64,000 nt of DNA from Penelope pileata (Eukaryota > Chordata > Aves > Galliformes > Cracidae), in the NCBI GenBank assembly GCA_013396635.1, contig WBMW01005152.1, positions 218,501-282,500 of the forward strand, read 5' to 3'. Shown in pieces: positions 14,480 to 25,050 of this stretch. Made by a program: the position numbers and the translations under genes. The notes under the pieces are model-generated. The model made no database searches, had not been told where the DNA came from, and saw nothing but the letters and a program-made list of their open reading frames with translations. Numbering within the stretch: the first letter of the stretch is position 1; every line of letters begins with the position of its first letter.

Positions 14480-17400
14480 TTTATTATGACTATGTTGCCA
14501 GCTGCACTCACATTAACTCTGACTCCAGTTCCAGGTTTCAGGGTCAATGGTGGACACTCAGCTATTGCTTTCATCAAAAAATGCAGACCACTATGGACAA
14601 AAACAGATATGGGAAGGAGAAAACATGCAGTTATAAAACAAAAGAGCAAAAAAAACCAACCCACTGAACACAAAAACTTTTTGTACCAGAAACAGATTGA
14701 AAACAGAAAGAAAATTAGCATCTAGGAATGACAAAGCCTCTTCAGTGTTGGTGTTAGATACAACACCCGCAGAGATGGAAGCTGGGTTTATTTTTGATAG
14801 CAGTAAGAACATTAAAGATAAGCCAAAAGCGTTCAGAAAAATATGGGTGCAGTACAAAGGCTCGTGTGATGAGAGGTGTTTTGCTTTTCATCTTGACCTG
14901 GAAAACCTCCTCTGTGACAGGGCCTCCTTCCAGGGGAGCCGCAGTCCTGCTAGTTACTCTGATTATCGGCGATAAAAAGGCCACCCCAGCTGTTGCTGCT
15001 TCAGAACGACGGCAGGTTTTCAATCCTAAGCTTCAAAGGAAAACAAAAACAAAAACAACCCAACACATCAAACCAAGGACCTGCACCAAACTCCTGTCTT
15101 CCTTGCTCTGGCCCAATCACACTCTCCCCCAATGCAATAGCCCTTACAAACGTGTAGTCATTTTTCTAGAAAGACATAAATATTCCTCCACACATACATG
15201 AAAGTATCTCTCTGTGTATGCAATAGGTGAAAGCTCTTCCTTTCACAAGAAAAGAAAAATGTTAAACTTGGATCATACATCAACACCCCACTTCCCAAAG
15301 GAGAGATGCTAAGGGTCAGGAGACTTCAGATGATCACTCAGGGCCTCACTTTTATTAGAAAGTTTAATTAAATGCTCACTTAAGGATGGCGATACCATTT
15401 GTTCCCAGCACTTCCTTCCCCTTTCTGTAGGGACTGACATCATACCATCTACAAGAATTTATTCAGTTCCACCAACTTGCATAAACACTTTGAGACAGGA
15501 GTTAAAACTATTCTCTTTTCTCCTCCCACTGACATATGTTCACGTGTGTGAACACGTGCCCTCTGCCAGGCAGGTGCCAAGCAACATGGCAGCAGCCCCT
15601 GGAAAGGCTCCCCTTCCCCTCTTGGGGCACGCCATTGGTATTTTGAAAAAAGTATTAAATTAACCACGTAGTTTTAATTTCTCAGGAAACACTGCTGGAA
15701 CACATGCCACAGCTAAATAATCTTAGCAGAAAACAAGCCTGCACATGCACACTCACAGCTTCAAGGAGGCTGCTTGCTGCCCTCAGCTTTGTCACGGCCA
15801 CCAGTGGAACAGATTTAAACACACGTTCTGCAGGCACCGGATGGCGGTGAGAATGCAAGTGGACTGAAGGCAGCCCAGCCTACCAAACAGTGTAGATACT
15901 AGGACGACCAAGACTAGCTACACATTTTTTTACAAATGGCTCAAGAAGCTGCTGGTTCACTACAGACAGCTCCACCTGGGCGTCACCAGCCAAATAAGGG
16001 ATGCACAGGATGCAGTGATGGGGTCGGAGCAAAGGGGCTGTGCCGCTGAGCGCCGGTACCGCGTACCCAAATCCACTCGCTGGCTGAGGAACATCCCACA
16101 CCACAACGCTCAGGAAAGCTGAGACACATCAAACAAAAACATGAAGTCAGAACATACTGGAATAGGCTTTTTTTTTTTTTTTTTTTTTTTAACCTAGACC
16201 TTTGTTTTTAATAATTGATATAAAATAGCAAATGACTCACTAATTGCACTTCTAAATTGTAACCCAACCTGGAATCAATCACACATGGCAAAACTTCTGC
16301 TCTTATTTGAAGCTCCGTTCACCTCAGTGCACGCAGCAGTCTCTAATAATTGCATTAGTCATAACCTGAAAGCGTTTCCCACTTGCTTGGTTCCAGTTCT
16401 GCTTGCTTTTCAGGTTGATCCTCAACCCTTTCGCTGGACAGATCTCTGCAGCGTTACCCCACAGAGCCTGCTCCGAGGCTTGATGGCACCATGGTACATT
16501 TCGTGGTGTGATTTCTCTTCTTTTACTGTCTGATTTTCTTCCACTACAATTCTATCCCCTTTGCTTCCAGTCCAAAGCGAAAGAACTGCCACTCAGGATT
16601 GCAGAAGAAATCAGCAAGCACTGTGAAACTCTCGGCAGTGAGCTGGGTACACAAACAACTGCCAGGTCTATGCACACCATCTCTTGTCTTGCAGCACAGA
16701 TTTGAGATTTTTAAGTACCCTCTACCACAGAGAGTCATCTGCTTGATTCTCTTCCTTTTCTGAGATGTTTTTATTTTTATTTTTAATGAGTATAGATCTT
16801 ACAGGCTTTTTTCAGAACAAAACTCTTCGCTACATCATACCACAGACGAACCAGAGAGTAGCTGGGGGCCAGACAAAAATGAAGGCCAAAGAGACTGGAA
16901 CAATTAAACCAGATATATAAAAACTGGGAAGTTCATTCTGACACCCGGGAGCAAAGTGGGATGCTCAAGGAAAGTGGATGGCATCTGAGTGCTACCAAAG
17001 AGGAACTCAACTAGTGGTACCCTGCAGGGTCCTCCCTAGAAAGCAGACACGTTGCAGCCCCCGCTGAGGTGCTTCCAGCCGCTCAGCAGGGCTCCTGCTC
17101 CTAACCAGGCAGTGAGACCTCAGACTTAAGTCACACGTGACACAGAACGAAAAGGGCGAGAGAAGAGTGGGGTTAAGATTCAGTTACGCTCTCAGAAGAT
17201 GAATACCCATACACAGTTACACCCACCAAAGCCAATGTTTATCTACAACAGCAAAGAGCTCTGACAGCACCTCCTGTTCTCTCCCCTCGCTGCCAATCTT
17301 CTGTCCACCTTCCCATCTCTCAGACCACTCCAACAGTTGACTACACAGATATTCAGCTGTTGATTTTAACACAGATTTGCAGAAATATTTTTAGTGACTT

Positions 17401-18922
17401 TTGGCTTGAATACCCTGCAGAGATAGGGTGGTGGTTGCTTTTTTTCGTGTTTACCTTTCCTGAGCACAGCATTAATCCACTCTCCATCTATTTTTATACT
17501 GCTTATATTATAACCCTTTAACTTTCACCTCCTGCTCTCACTGTTTGTTTTTTTTTTTCTTCTGTAGAAGCCAGACAACATCATGATTTTCCACTCTTTT
17601 TCCTGTATCCTTTGGCAGACTGCATCCCTTTGCTGCTTTTCTCCTCACAAGCAAATACACAAATACATGAGTGGCTCTGGACATTGTTCTATGGTGAATG
17701 GAATTGTTTCTGACTTCATTCATTCTTGTGAAGCATTTTGAAGAAAATCCCATATTTAATGACATTTGCAAAACATCATCTTAACTTACCACCCCTCTAC
17801 ATCCAAGCTTCCTTTGTGGAAAGCATTCAAACACTGCCAAACTCCAAAGCATGCAACCAGCCCTGTTAAACGTACCACCAGACCCACTGAAATCACGGAA
17901 AGCACCTGCAATTATTTGTTTCTACAGATTAAAAAGATGTAAAGTCAGACAAGTCCCTTTTTCAAATTCTCTGGGTTTTTGTTATTTTTCAGTACTTTGA
18001 TCCCTATGAGACTAATTTCACATACAGCTTTTCATGAAGATTGGTAACATATATGCCTGATTTATTTTTCTTTTCCAATTCAAAGCCTGTCCTCAGATAC
18101 TTTTGCACAAATCCCATTAACTTCAGCACGTAAGTCTAAAGGTAGAATTTGAAACCTGTGAAGAACTGGGTCACTGGACAATGGCAAGTCTCAAACAGAG
18201 ATTTCTTTTCTGAGTTATAACAAGAGAGTATCTCTTCCCTCAGGCACTATGTGAAGGTTCCCATTTGTCCACAAACAATACCAAACACTTGAAATTTGAT
18301 AAGTTACATTTTATCCTTGCTCAGGTTGGATTTTTCTCTTTACTGTAGCTAATAGCCATTTAGTCCTCAATGTAGCATTTGTAGCTGATGCTAATCATCC
18401 AAGGACACCCTCCTGCCAGGCTGCCTCACTGCAGGTTTCAGTGCTTCCTCCATTCCAAGTTTAAAATCAGTAATTAGCTTCTTAGAAAAAGTTCCTCTGT
18501 TTTTCTGGGTTTCTTTGATCCCTATGAAAACCGCTTTTGCAGGTTGGTCACATGTAACAACTCCTACTTCGCCTCTATTTTTTATTTAATACTGGTAATA
18601 ACATTTCTTTATCAAATTTGTAGAATGCAACATAACCACATATGAGATCTGCAAGCTGTAAAACCAGTCCAGGCACAGAGATTTTTTACAAACCAGTTTT
18701 ACATTTAACATCTCAGTAAACCTCAGCGAAATAGCCATAGAAAACTTCAGTCACTTACCACAAGTGCTCTCTGTGTTAACATTCCAGCTCTGCAGATTGT
18801 GCCCACAGAATTGCTTATGTTCAGATTTGCTTCTGCTCATGACTGCGTTCCTGCCTAGAGGAACGAGCATAAAGCCTGGAATTCTAACCCAGACTGTGCT
18901 ACTTGAGTCTGTGCAGGGGAAC
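14480..18922. other. Intergenic region, no gene recognised
   Basis: No exon or RNA gene can be supported here. The stretch contains a 23-T homopolymer at 16168-16190 and pyrimidine-rich stretches. Open frames are short and unrelated to any family I recognise. Confidence 0.55.
16168..16190. repeat. Poly-T homopolymer, 23 bases
   Basis: An uninterrupted run of 23 T. It could be the poly-A tail of a minus-strand retroposed sequence, but no recognisable element body lies next to it, so it is described only as a homopolymer. Confidence 0.9.
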
Positions 18923-19360
18923 TGTTAGGTCACGGCCTGAACTGGTGATGGAGCACCTGGGGAAGGGCTGTGCCTGGCCCAGGAGCACAGCAAATTGTTG
19001 GCACCTGTGCTGCCCTCGTTACAGGGAAGTGCTGGACCCAGGGCAGAGCCACCCTGGGCCATATAAGGGCCACCACTGAAGAGAGATTATCTTGGATCCA
19101 GACTGCTTTCTGGGAGGGAGTGCTGTGTGGCTGGAGGTTCCCCTCGCCAGTTGGGTGAGTCAAAACTTGTGTGGAACCTTTCCTTATGTCCATTGTTATA
19201 AACCTGTAATACTTTGTTGGGAATTGTAAAGAACCCGTCTGAAGTAATTTCATTTCCTCATTTGCAAAACAGTGTGTTAACTTCAATAAAGTGCCTCACC
19301 TAACTTCACCTCTGCAACTCTATAGCCTTTCTGGTTCCGTCAGCTGTCTAGGGGATGCTG
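18923..19360 (+). mobile_element. Candidate solo LTR of an endogenous retrovirus
   Basis: The segment begins with TGTTAGG, a start typical of ERV LTRs. It has a TATA-like catataaggg at 19060-19069 and, about 220 bp further on, an AATAAA polyadenylation signal at 19285-19290. The order U3-like, TATA, R-like, poly-A signal on one strand is what an LTR would show. No gag, pol or env sequence and no primer-binding site flank it, which would make it a solo LTR. I could not find a convincing target-site duplication, so the right boundary is approximate. The family was not identified; a single-copy promoter-like sequence is the alternative. Confidence 0.38.
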
Positions 19361-21238
19361 CAAAAATTCAGGATTACAAATTCATGTTCTAAATATGTCT
19401 GTGAAAAAGTTTGCAGGAAACACACTTCATTTCTATCATAGTTGTATGCAACAACAAAATGAAGAAACAACAAAATGAAGAATTATCTGTATACCCATCA
19501 AGGTAACACTAATATCAGGTTGATTTTTTTTTTGGCACAATTCAAGTCCTCATCTCTTACAGAGTAAGCTTAGAACTATAAATTCATATTTCTTTCTTTT
19601 TTATTTCATGAAGTCTAAAGACAACTAGTTAACTTTCTTCAAACATCAGATGTTCTTTTCAGTGTTAAGCTTCTATCTTTGTATGGCAGCACCAAAGCTC
19701 TTCCAATCCTCATTATTCCAAATTAATCCATCATTCCTCTTTCCTGTTTTTTTGCCCTTGGCAAGTCACTAGCCCAAGAGACAGCAACAGAAAAAATTGA
19801 GATCACAAAACATACAATTCTTACCTTACCTGAAAGTATCTTTTGTCACTGGGATGCCATCTCTGGCTTGTTTTTTTTTTTTTTTTGTTCCTCCTTGCTA
19901 CATTTCCTTCTGCGTTCCACATCTGCCACTTTCTCACAGCTGCCTGTTCTGCTGTCTCCTCCCTCAGCCTTCCTTTGGGCTGTGTTTGTACTGTCATTAT
20001 TTGCTGCAATCAATTTCAGATAATCAAGGAAGGCTCCTTCAATCTTTATCTAGCAGTTACCCTCTCGCCCCTTCTCAAAGGCCTACACTAGTGCTGTAAG
20101 GCAATAGGAGATCTAGCTAAATTCATTTATTGCTTCAAAAGCTTTTGATTCTAGACTGGAAAGCAGTAATTGAGATTCCTTAGATTTGCTTTTCCTTTTA
20201 ACCCTCTTCACACATCATGAACATGAAGTTCATTACAGAAATAGAGCTCTGTCTGTTCAGGACTTGGGTGATGCTTTAGCCGCAGCCCTGCAGAGAAGCA
20301 CACCAGCTATCAGCAGCTCAGCTGGAACAAGCTGGGCCTCCCACTACAGGTAAAGTTATTCATGCACTGTGTTTTCTTCTTCCACTGCAATGCTGGAAAT
20401 TGCTCATCTGAATGGAAGTTGCTGCTTATCTTCAGCACTGCAGAATTCCTGAGCCTACTGCCTCTTGCCAGAGTCCCCTCGCAGGCTGCTTCAGCGCAGC
20501 ATGCCGTGCATTGATTGCTTTGGCAAGGAGCTCCCCAGCCAATTGTCTTTCATCCTTACAGCCTGTACAGGATTAGTTCTGAAAAGTGTGAGAAGTGATG
20601 CTGTATGGTGCAATTGCCATGTTCAAAGCTGAGTTTGAAAAGGCACTTAAACAAGAAGACCTTGAGGAAATGTAGATGCACTCACACAGCAGCTGTGGAG
20701 ACATTCATCCCTTACACTGACATCGAGGGTGCCAAGTCCTGAGGGTAAAAAACTGTATTTTTGCACAAATTATGAGTCGAACATCCTCACTTGAGGCAAT
20801 CAGATGTGAAGATGTTGACCCTTTGAATGCTGAAGCAGAATCAGAGGCACACTGAAGCACACACAAAGGGAAGACAGAACCAGCAGCAGGCTCAGCCCTG
20901 CACCCCCAGGCTCTGTCAGGCCGGTGTTTCTCTGGAGCTCTCCCCCATGGTGCCCATGGTGAATGGAGCCCCACAACCTCAGGGGGTGTCTGGGAGTGGA
21001 AGGACGACCACAGGGCAGCTGAAACTGAACGTGAACCAGGAACATGGCTCTGTGCCTTCCCCTGGAGCAGCTGCTGGGCACCATGAGGCCCTGCCGCACG
21101 GCTCTTGTGATCTTAACGCCCTCTGACAGCCACTGAGGAGCCCATATGGAGAACATCTACCCACCAGGGCACATTGCCTCCCGGCTCAAGTCGGGGCAAC
21201 TGCTCTCTTTCTGCTGTGCTTCAGATTTTGCAGCAGGG
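19361..21238. other. Region between candidate LTR and CpG island
   Basis: No gene is recognised. The stretch holds a 15-bp imperfect duplication around acaacaaaatgaaga at 19450-19480 just upstream context, a 16-T run at 19871-19886 followed by a pyrimidine-rich stretch, and increasing GC content towards the promoter. Open frames around 20705-21160 on both strands reflect GC content and show no known domain. Confidence 0.5.
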
Positions 21239-21245
21239 TATAAAA
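21239..21245 (+). promoter_or_regulatory. TATA-box-like element at the island edge
   Basis: TATAAAA occurs just before the sequence turns CpG-rich. If functional it would place a start site near 21270. CpG-island promoters such as this one usually lack TATA boxes, so it may be incidental. Confidence 0.25.
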
Positions 21246-21520
21246 CCCGTGAAGGACACTCACGGTGCAGGGCCCTCCCTCACGCCTCACCTCCATCCCG
21301 CGGGCCGGGCCCTGCCCGAGCCGTCAGGGCGGCGGGGACACGGCCGTGCGTGTGGTGAGGATTTACGCTCTCGGCCCCGGGCCGCTCGGAGGGGGGCGGA
21401 TGGCGGTGAGACCTGAGGTGCCCCGGCGCGGGGCTGCGGCTCCTCGCGCTGAGGGGAGCGCGCGCACCTGTCCCCCGCCGCCCTCAGCCGCTGTGGGGAG
21501 GGACGGCCCTACCGTGCCGG

Positions 21521-21919
21521 TTACGCACTCTGCGCCTGGCACGCCAGCACCTACGGCATTTGCGCAACAGAAACCCTCTCAGGTGCAGCGCCCGCGCTGA
21601 CGACATTACGGAGAATCCGTAAGGAGCACGAACCTCTGCGAGGGGCTTTACGTAAGTGGCGCTGGTAGGTGCGGGCTTGGCAGCTCCAAACCCGCACGCC
21701 TGCGGGAGCTCTCCGGACTGCTGGCAGCTCTCTCCTCAGGGGCGGCTGGGATTACGCAGACCGTGCGAGGCGAAAGGGCCCCAGGTAGGAAATCGGCCGG
21801 GCCGGGCCGAGGACGTTTACGTCAATTCCGCGAGGCTGCCGCGAGGAGGGAGGAAACGGCCGCTGGGCGCCGCTACGCACTTAGCGCGGCGAACCGGCAC
21901 CGCTACGCCGTTGGCGTAA
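21521..21919. repeat. Irregular array of TACG-centred imperfect palindromes
   Basis: Eight copies of a 17-bp pattern, YTACGNN-N3-NNCGYNN, occur at 21521, 21551, 21606, 21648, 21752 (weak), 21817, 21873 and 21903. Two are perfect inverted repeats with a 3-base spacer: TTACGGA-gaa-TCCGTAA (21606-21622) and TACGCC-gtt-GGCGTA (21904-21918). Copies at 21521/21551 and at 21873/21903 form pairs with a 30-bp step. Each pair is followed by the same 13-mer, ctctcaggtgcag (21576-21588 and 21924-21936), which suggests that a roughly 65-bp module was duplicated. Function unknown; it could be a transcription-factor array or a decayed minisatellite. Confidence 0.6.
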
Positions 21920-21940
21920 GGCTCTCTCAGGTGCAGGGAA

Positions 21941-21948
21941 GGGGCGGG
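21941..21948 (+). promoter_or_regulatory. GC-box (SP/KLF-type)
   Basis: ggggcggg within the CpG island, about 50 bp upstream of the E-box. It is a common component of TATA-less promoters. Assigned by motif only. Confidence 0.45.
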
Positions 21949-21994
21949 CCCGCGTTGCCCGGCAGCCGCAGCCTATGGGGGCGCCGGGCGCCGT

Positions 21995-22000
21995 CACGTG
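21995..22000 (+). promoter_or_regulatory. CACGTG E-box (USF/MYC type)
   Basis: A palindromic CACGTG in the context gtcacgtgcc, in the 3' half of the CpG island and shortly upstream of the likely first exon. Assigned by motif only. Confidence 0.45.
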
Positions 22001-22388
22001 CCGCAGCCCCGCTCGCCGCTGCGGAGCCGGAGGAACCGGACGGGGCCGCGGAGCCGCGCCGGGGCCANGAGCCGGCGCTGAGCGCAGGTGCCGGGCGCTG
22101 CGCTCCGCCCGAAGTTGGCCCCGGCGCTGCCCCGCGGGTCCCGGCCGCGAGGAGAGCAGCGCCCGCGGTTCGTGGCGGTTCGCGGCGGCGGTGTTTGTTT
22201 TCCCCCCGCGGCGGCCTCGCGGTGCGCTTTGTTAGCGACCGCGGCGGCGATCTCGGGGGAAGAGGGGCCGGCGGCGGGCTCTGAGCGGTAGGAACGCGCG
22301 GCACCGCGGTGCGGGTCCTGCCCGCATGGCGCTGGGAGCGGCGCTGAGCCGTGCGGGGACCGGCTGCCCCGCTCCGCAGCCGCGCGGG
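22001..22388 (+). other. Likely non-coding first exon of STRBP (5' end uncertain)
   Basis: A first exon must lie upstream of exon 2, which starts with a splice acceptor and has no initiation signal of its own. The best donor in the CpG island is GG|gtgagc at 22388/22389; a second is GCG|gtagga at 22287/22288. The start site cannot be seen, so the left coordinate is only a guess. If the 22388 donor is used, an ATG at 22326 opens a uORF that continues in frame into exon 2 and stops at 41697 after 26 codons. RNA data would be needed to fix this exon. Confidence 0.4.
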
Positions 22389-23097
22389 GTGAGCAGCCCT
22401 GGGCGTGCGCGGCTGATGCTGGCTGCTCGCTGCCGGCCCCTAACTTTCTCTGTGAGGTTGAAGATAAAATTTCTACGTGCTCTGTAAGCGAGTGCAGTTC
22501 GTGTAAGGGAGGACTGAAGCGGGCACCGCTGGCGGTGTAACGTGAGCGGTGCCCACGCGATGGTGACCTCGACACAACCGCGGGGCTCAGACTGTGCTCT
22601 GGGGAGGAAGGAACAAACTCATCGCCTTCGTTCCTGAGAGTAACTCAGCGCTCCTGGAAAGCGTGAAGAAGGGCTCCTGGAGGCATTGGCCTTATTGTAT
22701 GTTGGTGTTGAAGAGGCGATCGCTGTTATGGAGACCAAAAGGAAGCGGCTGAGGAGGCAGAGAGGGCCCGGTGGTGGCAGGAAGGAAGGGAGGGAGATGG
22801 AAAAGTGCTGCCCGGCTTGGGGAGGCCTGAAATAAGTGAGAGAGGAAAGCATCTGGGGAGCCGAGGGGAGGAAGGCCTGTCTGTGTCTGCAGGGATTGTG
22901 GTGGGGTATTCCTTTGTACTTGCATGGTTGTTGCTTGCGGTCTCTCAAAGAGCAGAAGTGTTCCCAGGAACTTGGACGGTGCCGCTTGGATGGACCATCC
23001 CAGGTGTCGTCCTGCTGGGTCAGAGGGGAAGGCCATGCAGAGGCTGGGGCTGGCTGTGACGTGTACTGAACTCTTGGTCGGTGTCAGGAAGCCTGTG

Positions 23098-23099
<2 letters not shown>

Positions 23100-23129
<30 letters not shown>
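23100..23129. repeat. Poly-T homopolymer, 30 bases
   Basis: An uninterrupted run of 30 T in intron 1, about 700 bp downstream of the presumed exon 1 donor. No retroposon body is recognisable beside it. Confidence 0.95.
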
Positions 23130-23131
<2 letters not shown>

Positions 23132-23930
23132 TTCTGCTAATAGTAAGGTTTTAATATTTTCAGTTTTCTGTTTCCCATTATCTTGTCATTGATAGCGCAT
23201 GTCTAGCGCTGTTTGCATTCCCTGCAGAATCGTTCACCCTTGCTTACATTTCTTACTCCTGACTGTACGAGGGGGCTACGGATGGTTGTGACTGAACCAT
23301 TGACAATGTTGTCTCCACAAAAAGGATGCTGCTGAAGCACCAGTTCTGCCTCCAGAGGTTTCATGGGCTAAATGCAAGGTAGGAAGTTAGGGCTGAATTT
23401 CTTGGGGAACTCGAGGAAGATTTTATCTAGAAATCCTTGTGTTCTCAGGGCAGCCCCAGGTCAGTAAGTGACTGTATCCAGCCTCCTGGCTCGTCCTGGA
23501 GATGGAGCTCTGGATGCCATTGGTTTCATACCAAAGGTTCAGAAGGAAGTAAGGAAGGGCAGGCACCTGGAAGGTGTGAAAGACAGACCCCACGTGCACC
23601 CATCCTTATCCCTAAAGCGGAGTCTGAAGCTAGCTAAGCAACTGTACAGAAAGCCATTGGGAAAAGAGGAGCGGGGTGATGAGAGCAGAGGGCAAAAGGC
23701 CTTTGTAGGCGGTGGAGAAGAGTTCAGACTCGGGTGGGTATGCAGATTTTGGGAATGCCTGTTCCTAGCTTGTAAGCAGTATTTTCCTTGCACGTTCATT
23801 CAGTACCAGTGATGCTTACGGCTGCAGAGCTCTTTTCTTTTGAAGCCTCTCAGTGTTCCTCAGAGGCCTGTGCCTGAGCAGATTTTTATTTTTTTTTAAA
23901 TGCTCTCATCTAAAAAGTGAATCCTTTTGA

Positions 23931-23960
23931 GGGAGGGAGGAAGGGGTGGGGGGGAAAGGG
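23931..23960 (+). other. G-quadruplex-like G-rich run
   Basis: Five G-tracts of three or more (GGGAGGG, then GGGG, GGGGGGG and GGG) separated by loops of one to five bases meet the usual G-quadruplex pattern on the coding strand, about 1.5 kb inside intron 1. Folding is an inference. Confidence 0.6.
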
Positions 23961-24366
23961 AGCTGTGGGTGAGGAAACTAGCCCAGGCTGCTTCATGTTG
24001 TGAAAAACCTCACTGTAGAATCATAAAAGCTGCACTTTTTCCACGTTGCTTTGGAAGCAGCTGAACTTTGTAACTTGGCATGTAAATGGAGCTCTTTGAG
24101 GAGCACGGCCGTGGCTGGAAAAGGGAGAGGGAAATGCCCTGGCTGGTGAACAAGCTTACGTGTGTGTAAGAAGCCACTGTGAGGGGCACTGAAGTGTCTG
24201 TTGGAACCCATCCGCAGAGCCCTGTCCTTGGCGTGGTGCTGCACACAGACATGCTGGCTGCCTCCTGAAGAGCTGTAAGAAAGCAGCAGCTGGAGTGCTT
24301 CCATGGCCGGGGCTGATGCAGGGGCATCCCCAGCTGTCCGAGGGAGGTGCTGGGAAAGGGAGGGCG

Positions 24367-24414
24367 GTGAGGTTCGGTCTGTGCCCTGCCGTGAGGTTCG
24401 GTCTGTGCCCTGCC
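24367..24414. repeat. Exact 24-bp tandem duplication
   Basis: The 24-bp unit starting gtgaggttcggtctgtg is present twice in direct succession (24367-24390 and 24391-24414) without mismatch. Perfect identity suggests a recent slippage duplication. Confidence 0.95.
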
Positions 24415-24964
24415 ATGCTGACTGGCAGCTGTTGGGCAGTTAGGGCTTCAGAGAAGGCAGCCGTGCCAACCGAGGACTTCAGCACCGCATTCTGACTTCT
24501 GTAACTTGGTTTGTATTGAGGTCAGGGAGAGGAGGCTTCTAACAACGTACGCGTGAGGAGCGCTTGGCCGATGTCGTGGCCTGGATTTCCTATACACTGA
24601 GCAGTGCTGGCAAGTGAAGGTTACTTCACTGCATAGGCAGCAGCCATGAAATTAAAGGGAAAAGTCTCGTTTAAAGCAAGATGAAAATTACAATTACAGA
24701 TTTAAATAGCAGAAAAATGCAAACCTCAAAACATTTCTGTAGAAATACGTTTTAGCACATCTGTTGTACTCGAAGTGTGCATTTGACACATGGAAGCTTT
24801 GTACATCATATTTAAGGAAGGAGAGGCCTAAGCTGCCCTACCTGAAAATATTTGCTTATATTTTCATTAAAAGCAGTGGTGAATACAAACGGCAAGACTA
24901 GAGACAATATTTTTTCAGTTGTTCTTCTGCATTTCTTGGCACTTGTGTAGATTTTCCTCCTTAT

Positions 24965-25050
24965 GCGCGAGCCTGTCAGGGAGCAGCGATGGCAGCAGGC
25001 GCAGACGGGTGCGGGCGCTGCGGCAGCTCGCAGACGGGCAGCGTTCCGAC
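24965..25050. promoter_or_regulatory. Isolated CpG-rich patch inside intron 1
   Basis: About a dozen CpGs occur in under 90 bp (gcgcga, ggcgcagacg, gtgcgggcgctgcgg, ctcgcagacg, agcgttccg) in an otherwise CpG-depleted intron, 2.6 kb downstream of the main island. It may be a minor alternative promoter or an intronic enhancer. No TATA box or clear donor decides this. Confidence 0.3.

Larger units (their letters stand above)
21250..22420 (+). promoter_or_regulatory. CpG island promoter of STRBP
   Basis: This is the only long CpG-dense, GC-rich stretch in the window, and it lies about 19.3 kb upstream of the first STRBP exon that can be fixed by a start codon. Seen within it are a GC-box (ggggcggg, 21941-21948), a CACGTG E-box (21995-22000), a C/EBP-type TTGCGCAA (21560-21567), a PAR-bZIP/NFIL3-type TTACGTAA (21648-21655) and two plausible splice donors at the 3' side. 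The island could be bidirectional, but no minus-strand gene was found. One base (22068) is ambiguous. Long open frames here are the usual stop-poor artefact of GC-rich DNA. Confidence 0.8.

Noticed and set aside
14374..14725. Open frames spanning the run of N
   Set aside because: They depend on unknown bases; the true gap length and sequence are not known.
21763..22575. Long open frames on both strands (173 codons at 21763-22284 plus; 193 codons at 21994-22575 minus)
   Set aside because: They lie in the CpG island, where stop codons are rare. They are Arg/Ala/Gly/Pro-rich in every frame, overlap each other, cross an ambiguous base and match no family.
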